The notes under the pieces: model-generated
Databases searched by the model: none
What the model was told of the DNA's origin: nothing
Seen by the model: only the letters and a program-made list of their open reading frames with translations
Source of the DNA: Gambelia wislizenii
Taxonomy: Eukaryota > Chordata > Lepidosauria > Squamata > Crotaphytidae
DNA length: 64,000 bases
Direction of reading: 5' to 3'
Assembly: GCA_030847615.1 (NCBI GenBank)
Contig: JAUMIR010000005.1
Location: forward strand, 168,358,596 to 168,422,595
Translations under genes and position numbers: made by a program
In this document: positions 44,203-54,917 of the stretch, piece after piece
Numbering within the stretch: position 1 is the first letter of the stretch
Layout: each line of letters opens with the position of its first letter

Positions 44203-45655
44203 CCGTATATTCCAGCATATAAGACGACTGAGCATATAAGACGACCCCCCCCAATTTCCAACCAAAAATCTAGGCTTAGGCATATATTCGCCATATAAGA
44301 CCACCACCACCCCAATTTGGCTGGCTGGCTGACTGGCTGGGGGAGCCTTGCCAGCTGATCCTCTTTGTTTCCCAACTCACAAGGATCTCCTCGTGAGTTG
44401 GGAAAGTGAACAGGATCCACTGGCAGGCCTCTCCCAGCAAGCCAGTTAGCCAGTCGCAACATTTGCCCCTCTCTTCAACCTTCCAATGAAACTTGACTTG
44501 AAGGTGGAGGAAAGGGGGGAAAATGCCCAGTTTGCCTCAGCAGCCCCCTTCCCTCCGTCTTGGCTCTTCCGAAGGGGACCAAGGCGGTGGAAACGGGGGC
44601 GGCCGCGGCAAACCCCGAGATTTGCCCCCTCTCCCCACCTTCAAGGAAGGTGAGGAGAAGGGGCAAAGATGCCCCGTTTGGCTCCGCAGCCCTGATGCCT
44701 CCTTCTGGGCTCCCTTGGAAAGGGAGCCCAGAAGGAGGGATCGGGGCTGGGGAGCCAAACCCCTAGATTCACTCCCTCTCCCCACCTTCAAGGAAGGTGG
44801 GGAGAAGGGGCAAAGATGCCCCATTTGGCTGTGCAGTCCTGATGCCTCCTTCTGGGCTCCCTTGTGAAGGCAGCCCAGAAGGAGGGATCGGGGCTGTGGA
44901 GACAAACCCCTAGATTCGCTCTTCGCAAGCGAGCCCAGAAGGAGGGATCAGGCCTGAGGAGCCAAACCCCTAGATTCGCTCTTCGCAAGGGAGCCCAGAA
45001 GGAGGGATCAGGCCTGCACAGCCAAACGGGGCATCTTTGCTCCTTCTCCCCACCTTCAAGCTTTGGCTCCCCAGCCCCGATCCCTCCTTGTGGGCTCCTT
45101 GCGCAAGGGAGCCCAGAAGGAGGCATCGGGGCTGCGGAGTCAAACGGGGCATCTTCGCTCATTCTCCCCACCTTCCTTGAAGGTGGGGAGAGGGAGCGAA
45201 TCTAGCGGTTTGGCTCAGCAGCCCCGCTTGCCCTGCCTTGGCTCCCTTCGGAAGGGAGCCCAGAAGGAGGGATTGGGGCCACGGAGCAAAATGGGGCATT
45301 TTCACCCTTTCCCCCCATCTTCAAGGAAGTGGGGGGAAAGGGCGAATCTATCGGTTTGCCTCAGCCACTGCAGAGGCGATTGAGCGGCAGCCGCGGCAAA
45401 CCGCAACGTTCGCCCCCCACCTCTGTCTACCATTGCTCCCCAAAGGGGGAGAAGGCAGAGGAGGGGGGTGAATGAAGTGCTAAACACTTTGCTTCACCCC
45501 CCCTGCCCTATCTCCTGCCTCTTCACTCCGTTTGCGAAGAGGCAGGAGATAGGCAGGCAGGCGAAGCAAACGTATATCCGGCGTATAAGACGACCCTCAA
45601 TTTTGGGGGGCATTTTTCAGTGCTCAGAAGTCATCTTATATGCTGGAATATACGG
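44203..45655. mobile_element. MITE with CCGTATATTCCAGCATATAA ends and GC-rich core
   Basis: The left end CCGTATATTCCAGCATATAA and the right end TTATATGCTGGAATATACGG are exact inverted copies, and TA is present on both flanks (an AAT reading is equally possible). GACGACCC-type subterminal motifs repeat on both sides. The interior (about 44480-45560) is a folded, GC-rich repetitive region. No transposase found. Confidence 0.85.
44480..45560. repeat. GC-rich folded repeat array inside a transposon
   Basis: Recurrent blocks are CTTCTGGGCTCCCTT and its inverse GGGAGCCCAGAAGGAGG, CCCCACCTTCAAGGAAGGTG, GGGGCATCTTTGC and CCAAACCCCTAGATTC. They recur many times in direct and inverted order, giving long open frames on both strands that are not evidence of coding. 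Confidence 0.85.
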
Positions 45656-46229
45656 TAATTGTTTTTAAAAGTTAGTCCAGGGCAGCAGCCATGTATCTTT
45701 CATTTAAAAAAAAATAAATACTTTTCTTGAACCAAAAAGGATCACATTAGATTTGGAAGGAAGCTGACTAGTGATGAAAACATTGTAGAAATGTTGGGTG
45801 TGCCTCTGAGGTTCTCAAACATGTCAAAGCCTGTTATATGGAGTCAAAAGAGCTTGATAAAGCAGCTTTCCTGGCAAGCAGGTGGAGGGATTTAAAAAAA
45901 TGTTGTGAACTGTTTTAAACTTCAAGCAATATCCTAAAGAATCAGCACAATGAGCTTTGGAATGAGTGATGTAAGGTTAGACATTCTATATAAGTAGCCT
46001 GGGTAGCTGGTTCCTTCATATACAGGTTGCATGCCTTATCCGTGGGGGATAAGTTCCCAGATTTACTACAAATACTTGAAACTGCAGATAGTAGCAAACA
46101 TCATGTGTGTGCTGGAACATTTGGGTGTATGTGCCACTTTGCTTGGGCATAGCTGCACCACAGATATAAGTTGGTCGAACAAGAATAATTCTCTTTTCAA
46201 TCACTTCTGGTTGAAACTGTCTAAAACTG
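45656..46229. other. No recognised feature
   Basis: No gene or named repeat recognised. Confidence 0.4.
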
Positions 46230-46411
46230 ATTTTAGACAGTTGCTTTTAATTTATATTTGTTTAATATTTTTTATGGGGGAGGGTAGGGGTGGGGGGTGT
46301 TTAGGGATTTTTATATGTATTGTATTTTAATTTTTGTAAGCTGCCCCGATTGTTTAACAGAGGGGCGGGGTATAAATAAATTTTATTATTATTATTATTA
46401 TTATTATTATC
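46230..46411 (+). mobile_element. LINE 3' tail, near-identical to 15920-16100
   Basis: It runs from GATTTTAGACAGTTGCTTTT through TGTAAGCTGCCCCGATTG, AGAGGGGCGGGGTATAAATA and an ATT run. Over the aligned part I count only a handful of differences from the copy at 15920-16100, suggesting that both were inserted recently from one subfamily. Confidence 0.85.
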
Positions 46412-47033
46412 ATAGAATTGCACTGGAGGACCAAGGAAATGCCTAGATTGGCCATCTCTGGCAGAAGTTACCATAGTATACTGGATGACCTCGGAAATGT
46501 CTAGAGAGTCTATATTTTTTGGACAATGGATAAATGAAACAGCAAGCACTGGTCCCACATATAGGGGAGGGACCTGTACTGAATTACCTTTCTCAATGTG
46601 TACTTTTTTCCCTGTTAAGAAAATTCCCAAGCATTTGTATACTTGGTCTCTGTGAATTGGTTACTCGGGGGGGGGGCATTCATGTTCTCAACCCCCCCCC
46701 CCCAAGGATCACCAATGGGAATATCATAGAAGTGTCTCATTTGAAAAGACCAGAGAGATTTCAACACATGTCCCTTAGGATGCAGCACCCACTGTAAACC
46801 ATTCAACTTGCTGGAGCAGAGATTCTGGTAGATGAACTGGCACAGCAGAAGTAATAATGTTTGTACATTGTTACTTCAAATTCTTGCCTTGATGATGCCA
46901 TAGCATAAATGGAAACAAAATACAAAGCAAAATTTAAATTAAAAATAGTACAATCAATTGGATAGCAACTTTATTTTAAGCAAACAAACAAACCCTGAAA
47001 TGCATTAGATACAGGCATGCAGCCTTGCTCTTA
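46412..47033. other. No recognised feature
   Basis: Homopolymer runs of G (46669-46676) and C (46685-46694) face each other around the word ATTCATGTTCTCAA; otherwise nothing recognised. Confidence 0.4.
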
Positions 47034-47341
47034 GGACTTTATCAGATGTGTGGAAACGCAGCAAAAAACGCGTCCCAAATCACGTCAGAAGAATGGAATG
47101 AAAACAGAAAGGATGACATTATCAGATGTCCATGTCCTCAGCCTTTTCTGGGTGCATCGCTGGCGTGGATGAGGCATCACTTTTTTATTGATAGACTAAG
47201 CCATCAATAAAAAGGGACGCCTTATTCACACCTGTACAATGCCCCAGGAACAACTGAAGGATAATATCACATGATAATGTTGCCCATTTCTGTTATCATC
47301 ACCTTCTTCTGATGCAGTTTTTACCATGTCTGATAAAGTCC
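47034..47341. mobile_element. Harbinger-like MITE, 308 bp, TTA target duplication
   Basis: The left end GGACTTTATCAGATG and the right end CATGTCTGATAAAGTCC are inverted, flanked by TTA on both sides (47031-47033 and 47342-47344). The internal palindrome TTATTGATAGACTAAGCCAT-CAATAA is at 47185-47209. The TWA-type 3-bp duplication is the PIF/Harbinger hallmark. No coding capacity. Confidence 0.88.
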
Positions 47342-47963
47342 TTAGTTGTCATATATTTTAGAGGGAGCTAAAGCTCCATTTGCCAAATACATGACTATCC
47401 ATCAGACAAAAACAACCAGACTTCAGCCAATTTTATCCACTGGTGATACATACAGTTAAAGTCTAAAATAACCTTTTAGCCTCAATATATGAAATCTATT
47501 TCCAATTTATTTCACAATTTATAGTTTTTTTGTGGGTCTTTTTCTGGGCTGTGAGGCAGTGTGAGCCCAGAAACCCCCCACAAAACACCTATGGATGCCA
47601 ACCATGAAAGCCTTTGGCTATTTCATGATTTCATTTATAGAAGAATTGTGTGACCAATATAGTTATCACACAATGATTGCCCATGATTCACACTTGTGAT
47701 ATACAAAGTAGAAAGGTTCCATTTTTAGCACCAAGCCTGGTCTGCACAAAATACCCATTTTTCTATCAGGAATCTAATTTCATCCTCCAAGTTCTAAATA
47801 TAGAAGACCCAAACAAGTAGCTTCAAATGACTGCCCTTTACTAAACATGAGAATGCTCTGTGTTTACTTTACTGTGGCTGCAAGCACTTTTTTGCTATCA
47901 GGTTTTGTACAGTCATCAGTTATTTTGGAATCCTGGAATCCTGGATGGCTTCCTGAGTCTGAC
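47342..47963. other. No recognised feature
   Basis: No gene or named repeat recognised. Confidence 0.4.
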
Positions 47964-48153
47964 TTTATCACACTACACTGTTACAGTACTGTTATTCCAC
48001 TTTAACTGCTATGGCTGCCTCCTGTGGAATTCTGGGTTTTGTCGTTTAGTGAGGCCTAAGAGCTCTCTGGCTGAGAGTTCTAAATGCTTCTTCCTAAACT
48101 GCAAATCCCAGAATTCTAGAGGAGGCAGCCATAGCAAAGTGGAATAATAGCAC
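47964..48153. mobile_element. Palindromic MITE, right end truncated
   Basis: The left arm CACTACACTGTTACAGTACT and GCTATGGCTGCCTCCTGTGG pair with GAGGAGGCAGCCATAGC and AGTGGAATAATAGCAC. It is the family of 41211-41435. The outer right arm is missing because another MITE fragment follows. Confidence 0.75.
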
Positions 48154-48302
48154 AAGGATTTGTAGTTTGTTGTGCGACCAGAGCCCTCTGAAAGAGAAGG
48201 TTGAATATTTCACAGAACTACAAATCCCAGAATTCCATAGCACTGAGCCATGGCAGTTAAAGTGATGTCAAACTGCTTTCATTCTGCAGTGTGGCTATAG
48301 CC
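48154..48302. mobile_element. Right half of a GGGTGCATCTACACTG-family MITE
   Basis: AACTACAAATCCCAGAATTC, GGCAGTTAAAGTGATGTCAA and TTCTGCAGTGTGGCTATAG are the right-arm blocks of the element at 31737-31958. Confidence 0.65.
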
Positions 48303-49009
48303 TTCGTCATCGCTGACTGTTCAGGGTCCTGCTTCCAAAAAGAGGGCAAAGGAGAAACCATACATTTGCATAAGGTATGCAAATACACATTTATATGAAT
48401 TGGCACAAATTGCAACATATCTCACTGTATTGAAGATGACTACGATGAGGTGACCTGTGGGCTTCTTCAAACTGCTTTCCAGCTCTCCCTTTGTATGAAT
48501 ATACATATTTAGTTATTCAATTTATATTCCTCATTTCTAGTTTAAAAAATGGATTCAAGACATCTTACAGGAGTAACACTAGAAAAACGTAATTAAAATA
48601 TAAATACAGATTAAAAATACATTTGTTTTAATCTTTCCAGCAGTGTTATACTGAAATATTTTCAAATAGATGACACCTTCAAATAAGTTCAAAGCACCAT
48701 GCTCTTTAAACTGAGCATGTCTGACATTTTGCTGCACTATATGCTTCCATATGGAATTATCTCCTTGCAGAATTGTTTTATTTCTGTTTCTATTTTTTCT
48801 TAATCTTCACAGAGGGTTTTTGTTTTTTTTTTTAAAAAATCTGTCATCTGTCTATCTGAAACAACCGCTGACATTATCTCAAGTTACATATTGCTGATTT
48901 CTACTTTTCTTCTACTTTTTTCCATTTAAAAAATATATAGATGTTAGTGCATTTTATTCTCTTATGTAAAACATAAATGTCCATGAACACTGATTGTCTG
49001 GAATGATTA
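48303..49009. other. No clear feature; possible LINE scrap near 48505-48620
   Basis: ATTCAAGACATCTTACAG with A-rich sequence resembles the low-complexity end of a LINE, similar in type to 3597-3700; the rest is unassigned. Confidence 0.3.
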
Positions 49010-49085
49010 TCATCATTTCTGCATTGAGCTGGGGGTTGGACTCCATAGTCCATGGGGCCCTTTCCAACTCTATGTTGGTATGATT
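49010..49085 (+). mobile_element. CR1-like 3' tail
   Basis: GGGGTTGGACTCCATAGTCC, GGGGCCCTTTCCAACTCTAT and ATGATTC match the CR1 3' end pattern. It is short and diverged. Confidence 0.65.
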
Positions 49086-50441
49086 CACCAGCACCATCAT
49101 GATCACTGTCTACTACAAAACAGAAAAGTAGTTCTTGTTGTTAGTCAAGTACACCTCCCAGTATTTCATTTCCAACCAATTCATTACTGTTTATTCTTAA
49201 AAAAAGAAAAAAAGAATAAATGCACAAGAAAATCTGTGTGCCCGTGCAGGTGTAGCAACACAGAGAAGGAAAGGTGGCGTACGAAGAGTGGTAGTGCAAG
49301 TGTATACAGAAGGAAATACATGAGACCTAGGTTGCAAGGGACATAGCACTAGTATCCATATTTTCAGATCTGAAATTCTGCGGGTATAAAGCAAAAAAGG
49401 AATTTGTCCTTTATAAAATGGAGTTTTCAGTACAACTTTTTGTTTGCTCCATCAAAGCCCACAGAGGTTAAGTTTGTAACCTCTGTCTGTCCTTAAATTG
49501 CTCGGCACATTTGGTTGGGTTGTGTGGAGTGTTTTCTTTCTACTTTGTTCCATTTACCAGGTGATTATGCTTTTTAAAAATCACTATATTATCACTATTC
49601 CTTATCATTTTTTATTCCATTCTGTTTGTTGTTTGAACTATACTGTGAGATAGTCATGGCCTTTTGAAAAGATTTAACAGTTAAAGGTCAGTGCTTTGGC
49701 AATTAATGTTTTAATTGGTTTTTCTTTCTTCCTTTCTCCATGTTTATTTTCCTCTTCTGTTCTTACAACTTTTCAGGCTTGAGTAAATGAAGTAGGTGCA
49801 TACTGTGCTGGCACTCTTCAAGAAGTTCAATGACACAAACATAATCAATCTGAACATCTTGGGCCAGTGGGTGTGAGCATTCTGTGCTATGAGTGCTCCA
49901 TAGTCTTTGTGTCATCTTGTACTTTGCCATGTTTAAACATTAGATACATTGTCATTGCTTATGCATCCATGTTAAAGTTGTTGAGAATTAACAAGTGAGA
50001 TGCTGCCTACAAGACCTAATAGCCTTGGGATGGACATTATGTTCTTCATTGTCTAATCATAGTGTAGCATAGAGATGGATGGAGAATGCGCAAAGATAAC
50101 TGATGGACAATTGCCAATTTCTGATGGATTATCTAATGAAGGTTCCTCCAGATATTTTGGACTTCCTCAGCATCCCAGCCTGCACAGCCATTGGCAAAGG
50201 CTGTGAGAACTATACTCCCAATCATCTCAAGACCCAAGGGTCCCCAGCATGGATCCAATGCTGGAGGGACGGGCTAGAATTCTTTCAAGTAATACTAGCC
50301 AAGGTGGATATTAGTCGTGAAATACTATTATGTTCTTAAGCAGGATCAAGTCAATTTAATACAGATTTGTTATGCCTTAGCTACCAATAGATTGTAACTT
50401 TGCACTGTGAACTGAAAACATTACAGTTCAAAGAACACAAA
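49086..50441. other. Largely unique sequence
   Basis: No gene or named repeat recognised apart from a small hAT-like core at about 50140-50220 (GTTCCTCCAGATATTTTGGA and the word ACTATACTCCCAATCAT). Confidence 0.4.
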
Positions 50442-50735
50442 GGGCTTGTCTGAATGGGCAATAAAACCTGCACTCGCCTTGAATACAGGACACAGTTGCC
50501 ACATGAGTTTCTGACCGATTTAAATTTTCATTGGGCTTTTGGGGAGTGGAAATCCAGGTTTGAAAGATTTGTGGTTTGCTCTGCATTTCTTGGGAAAATG
50601 CAGATAATTGTATGTATGGCAGCCATCCTGAGACAATGTCAGGGCAGAGCAGGGGAGGCAAATTTGGTGGGCAGAACAGCCTGGTGGGAAGGCGAGGGAG
50701 GTCATGTGATCTTTCCCACCAAGCTTTTCAAAATC
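50442..50735. mobile_element. MITE fragment (GGGCTTGTCTGAATGGGC end)
   Basis: Left-end and internal blocks (ACAGTTGCCACATGAGTTT, TGTGGTTTGCTCTGCATTTC, ATGCAGATAATTGTATG) parallel 37475-37730. The reading frame across it continues into the pseudogene that follows, by chance. Confidence 0.5.
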
Positions 50736-50840
50736 TGGCTTAGGCTGTTTGTGATCACTATTATTTTTTGTTTTAGCAGGTGTGCAGAAAACTGCTTACC
50801 CATGGAGCCGTATCAGTACACCACCAGTTATTTTATAACA

Positions 50841-51540
50841 ATGCTGAAGTCAAGAGCTGAGTCAAGAAAGCAGCAAGGAGAGTCTCCGGACCCTGGACCT
50901 AATCACTTTTTTGTGGGGAGGAGCAGCTGAAGGAGTCACATAGAAACATTGATATTTTTTGGGAAAAAGCATCTGAACAGCTGTGACATAAGGGCCATGA
51001 GAGGACCATGGAGGAATGTTGCACCAAAACCAAGGCCCTTTGTCAGTGCTATCATGAGACCTGTGGCCATAATACAAGGAGTGGAAATAGTGCAGCCACC
51101 ATGCCATTATTTGAGGAGCTGGACAAAATACTGTGAGGGGATGCTATTATTCACTCCAAGCAAGGAGTGTGCCAGTGCCATCCTCCCACGAGTCCCATTT
51201 GAACAGCATCCAGGACATATTTTATGACCCCCTGGAAGAGAGCTCCCAGGAACTCTTCCACAGCACCCCAGGTACAGTAGTTGGGAGGGACTTTGAGACT
51301 GTAATCTGTAAGAATAATTGATCGTGGGGCTGGAGGTTGCTTGGATGCTCACAGTTCTTGTTTTTTATTGTCTATTGTCTACTTGTTGATGGTGACCAAC
51401 AAGAGTCCCAGTCCCGACTCTGACAAAACTACAGTTACACTGGTTCTGGCAACAGCGTCCCCTTTGTCTGAATCCCAATTGGGGGGTCCTGGAGGAAGCA
51501 GCATCCCTGCAGTTTCCCCAAATGATGGGGACTAGGAGTC
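50841..51540 (+). pseudogene. Decayed Myb/SANT-like DNA-binding domain gene fragment
   Basis: Translation from 50841 gives MLKSRAESRKQQGES, a basic leader. After a frameshift near 50888 a Pro-Trp-Thr start of domain appears. From about 50906 the frame reads GEEQLKESHRNIDIFWEKAS, then a stop, then HKGHERTMEECCTKTKALCQ, then HNTRSGNSAATMPLFEELDK, then another stop. This order (Trp-Thr...Gly-Glu-Glu; Gln/Glu-Cys-Cys-Thr-Lys-Thr-Lys-Ala-Leu; His-Asn...Ser-Gly-Asn; Phe-Glu-Glu-Leu-Asp) is the pattern of Myb/SANT-like domains (Myb_DNA-bind_4 type), which bind DNA. After a further frameshift DIFYDPLEESSQELFHSTPG (51210-51272) and a Ser/Pro-rich stretch (51395-51533) follow. At least two frameshifts and three in-frame stops show it is dead. 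It may derive from a host nuclear protein or from a Harbinger-type Myb-like protein. Confidence 0.7.
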
Positions 51541-51623
51541 TGAGTGTGAGTTTATGTGGAGTTCCTCAGTAACTGAACAAGGTTGGTAAACCTCACCATT
51601 TCTGAATGATAAAACAGGACCGT

Positions 51624-52204
51624 GGACTTTATCAGACGAGCCCCTTACAATGTTTTTTTGCTGGCATAAAAAAAAAATCAATTGTTATGCCAACAAAAGA
51701 ACTCCCCCTACCACACTTACCTTGCTTTCCCAGCAAAGGCTTCCTGGCAGTGAAAGAGGAAGTGAATGGAACTCCATTCATGTCCTTGTTCAAAATCCCA
51801 TGGATTCTCATGAGACTTCATTGCGTGGGAAAGTTTTTTTAAAAAAAGAACAAAGAAAAAGTAACACATAGCATAGAGACGCACTTTAAAAGTCACAAGT
51901 AACCCGGGGAGGGTCATAAAAGATACATCACTTACCGGCATGTTGTGATCTAACTCAGAAGTGTTCGTGCCAGACTGGCCATTCTTGCTGCATTGATGTT
52001 AGTACAATGGTGCGAGGCTTCACACACCAGCAATGCTGGTGCTAAAGTGCCACAGGGGTCAATTGATGGCTTCAGCCATCAATTAAAAAGTATGGGTTTT
52101 GGCAGGGACAGAAATGCAAAAGGGCGACGTCATGTGGTATGCACACCCTTTCACATATATGTGGTGTCATTACATCATCATATTTAGTGCCTCTTATAAA
52201 GTTC
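51624..52204. mobile_element. Harbinger-like MITE, diverged right end
   Basis: The left end GGACTTTATCAGACGAG is intact; the right end, about CTCTTATAAAGTTC, is a decayed copy. The interior has TTTTTTGCTGGCATAAA and TTATGCCAACAAAAGAAC, AAGTAACCCGGGGAGGGTCA, and an exact 11-bp-arm palindrome AATTGATGGCT-TC-AGCCATCAATT at 52061-52084. It is closely related to 54203-54776. Confidence 0.75.
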
Positions 52205-52234
52205 TATGTCAAGGTATTTGAAGTATGCATCATT

Positions 52235-52433
52235 TGAAAAGAAAGGTGCTTAAGCTATTTTCACCCAAAGGAGTACAGCTGACCAATACATTTATTTGAA
52301 AATAAAGGCTGGTATTTTTGCCCAAAAGAGAACAGCTGACCACTACAGTTATTTGAAAATAAAGGCACTTAAGCACTCTTCCAGTATTTCTACCCAAAAG
52401 AATACAGCTGACCTCTAGTTATTTGAAAACAAA
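52235..52433. repeat. Tandem repeat, about three units of 65-85 bp
   Basis: The words ACCCAAA..GAGTACAGCTGACC, ATTTGAAAATAAAGG and CTTAAGC recur three times (starting near 52262, 52320 and 52392), with unit length differing by small insertions. The last unit is split by the element at 52434-52665 and resumes after it with GGCACTTAAGC. Confidence 0.8.
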
Positions 52434-52665
52434 GGACTTTTTCAGACAGGACTTACTGCACAAGAAGACTCCGGAATAGTTATGAAGCTGTCACGTAAGT
52501 TGTCCATGAGTAAAATATGGTGCGGTTGCCTCCAATCATACATGGAAGAGACATGGACAATGCTGAGAGAGGGACGGTGTCATCCAAAATGTATCCCCTG
52601 CCTCGCAACAGCATCTTAACTATTCCGGAGTCTTCTTGTGCGGTAAGTCCTGTCTGAAAAAGTCC
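52434..52665. mobile_element. Harbinger-like MITE with about 60-bp inverted ends
   Basis: The ends are GGACTTTTTCAGACAGGACT and AGTCCTGTCTGAAAAAGTCC, an exact 20-base match. The arms continue through CACAAGAAGACTCCGGAATA to about 60 bases with few mismatches. Comparison with the neighbouring tandem units gives the empty site: the borders AAA and ATA indicate a 3-bp target duplication with one change. No reading frame inside is coding. Confidence 0.85.
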
Positions 52666-54202
52666 ATAGGCACTTAAGCGCATTTCTGGTTGTTAATCCA
52701 CCCCAAGTGTAGTACTATTCCACTAGAAAGGCTTTTAATGCTTTGACAAAATTGCTGTTGTAAACATTGCAGAAACTGCAGCGGTGGCCAACTGGAAAGC
52801 CACCCTTCCTCCTGCTGTATGACTGGTTGAGCAGAAGAAAAGGAGGGAGCATAGGTCAGTGGGGGACATGGGTGATGGCCCATTCCATTGCACAGATTAG
52901 GGTGCTCCTTGACCATTTAGTTTTAACGATATTTTTCATTTTATTATTTGAAAGCAGGATCTGAAGCAGGTTTACAAACACCCCATATTCCTTCAGCATT
53001 CATCTTTGTTAATGGCACCAATAGAAAACAGCACTATGGTTAAAGCAAAGTGCCATAAAGTGGGTAGAACCGAACAGAAGGAATATGGGGTCATAGCCAA
53101 TTCTTAATTGTCAAACTATGATTTGAAAATCAGGAATACTAGATTACCTTTGGATTACGCCTGTATCAGACCACGCATGGGTCCATTATTGTTTATTATG
53201 ATTATCAATGGCTTTTTAGGATCTGATCCAGATCTCTTGCGACTGCTCATTGAGAGATACTCTGAAATAAAACTAGGTTTTGCATACACTACAAAGATGT
53301 TCTTACTGGACCAACTAGCTAATTCTTCAATTATTAGACTGAGTTTGGAAGTTAAGTAAGCCATACTTTGAACTTTTAAAAGCCATTCCAATTTTGCTTT
53401 GCTTCCCACTTGCCTGGAGATTTTCTAAATGAGAAATAAATCTTAATGATACAGGCCCTGTTGTGCTGGCTGGTTTAAAAGACTTCATTTTTTTCAAGTG
53501 GGTCATGACTATAATGCTTCTGAGGAAAATAATGTCCTCTTCCTTCACTGCTTCTGAATTTCTTGCTTTCTGTTTATGCTTAGAAGAAGGAGACTCCAAC
53601 TGTGCTTTCACAAATGTAGCAATTCATCTCCTAGACTGTCATGAGGAGCCAAGTTCTTACAGCTCCCATGAACGGCATATGCTCTATTAGCTGGTGGGGA
53701 AAAAATGGGAGAGTTTTCCTGGCAACTCAACAATATTATTTATGGTAGCTTCTCAGTTATACCACAGGAGCCTACAGCTTCATAAACATGGCAATTTTAA
53801 ATACCAGTAATAATACTCATGGGTGTACCACTATATGGTCATCCAGTATCCTTCCCAAAACCAGAGCTTGGAAAAGTTACTTTGTAGGACTATAACCCAC
53901 AGAATCCACCAGCCAATATACTGCATACCAGTTTTGTACTCAAAAGCATTATAGATAGGAGACAGGAGCTTGGCTTTTCTCTTTATGTATTTCAGGGACA
54001 TGAAACCTGAAGTCCAAATTATTTTTGTGCAATCCTCATGAGCCCCTGTTTTCACCACTTTTTCTCCTCACAGGGCTGCTGTACCTTAAACAGCAGAAGG
54101 TAATGAAGATATTCATCAGATGCCGTGATCCAAAGAAATGGAATCCAAAAAGTTTTGGCTCTTGTCTGAAACATCTAGCTTGAGACATAAATTGCTCACA
54201 TG
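52666..54202. other. Mostly unique sequence
   Basis: No gene or named repeat recognised over about 1.5 kb. Overlapping open frames at 53108-53690 show no family resemblance. Confidence 0.45.
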
Positions 54203-54776
54203 GGACTTTATCAGACCACCACCCACAACCCTGTTCTTTTGCTGGCATAACTTCTGTCATTTTTATGCTGACAAAAAACTCCCCATACCACACTTACCTC
54301 CTATATGTGTGAAAAGGCTTCCCCAGCAATGAATGAGGAGTGAACGAAACTCCATTCACTTCCTGTATTGAAATCCCGTGGATTCTTGTGAGAATACATA
54401 GCATGGGAAATTAAAAAATAAAAACAGAAATAACAAAGTAAAAGTTCACAAAAGCACATAAACACACTATAGAAACTGGGAGGGTCACAAAAAGTGTGTC
54501 ACCTACCTGGATGTCATAATTTCACCTGGAAGTGTTCTGGCTGGACCAGCCATGGATGCTGCATTCATGTGAGTACAATGGCATGCGGATTCAAGTGGTG
54601 GCAATGCCAGCACAAAAGCACCATGGGGGAACAATTGACAGCTTGGGCCATCAATAAAATAGGGCAGGTTTTGGACTGGACACGTTTGCGAAAGGGCAAC
54701 ATTGTCTGGTACGCGCGCCCTTTTGCGATCATTAGTCATCCTTATGATGCTGTATTTGCATGGTCTGATAAAGTCC
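54203..54776. mobile_element. Harbinger-like MITE, 574 bp, complete
   Basis: The ends GGACTTTATCAGACCA and TGGTCTGATAAAGTCC are exact 16-base inverted copies. ATG lies on both borders (54200-54202 and 54777-54779), fitting a 3-bp duplication. The interior has TTTTGCTGGCATAAC opposite TTATGCTGACAAAAAAC, GGGTCACAAAAAGTGTGTC and the palindrome TTGACAGCTTGGGCCATCAA. A frame of 156 codons overlapping it lacks domains. Confidence 0.88.
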
Positions 54777-54917
54777 ATGGAATATGCCTGTGTAGCCAGA
54801 TTTTAAACGCTTTTTTCTATCCACATTTTATTCAACAGACATTAATGAACTTTAAACTTTCCCATTTGAATTGTTGTTCAGTTCCCCCCCACTCACTTCT
54901 CTCCATATTTACCCTAT

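Noticed and set aside
44523..45383. Overlapping open frames of 100-127 codons on both strands
   Set aside because: Products of the folded GC-rich array in the transposon at 44203-45655; no domain and no consistent frame.
50454..50930. 158-codon open frame taken as one gene
   Set aside because: It joins a MITE fragment to the start of the Myb/SANT-like pseudogene by chance; only the last 30 codons belong to the latter.
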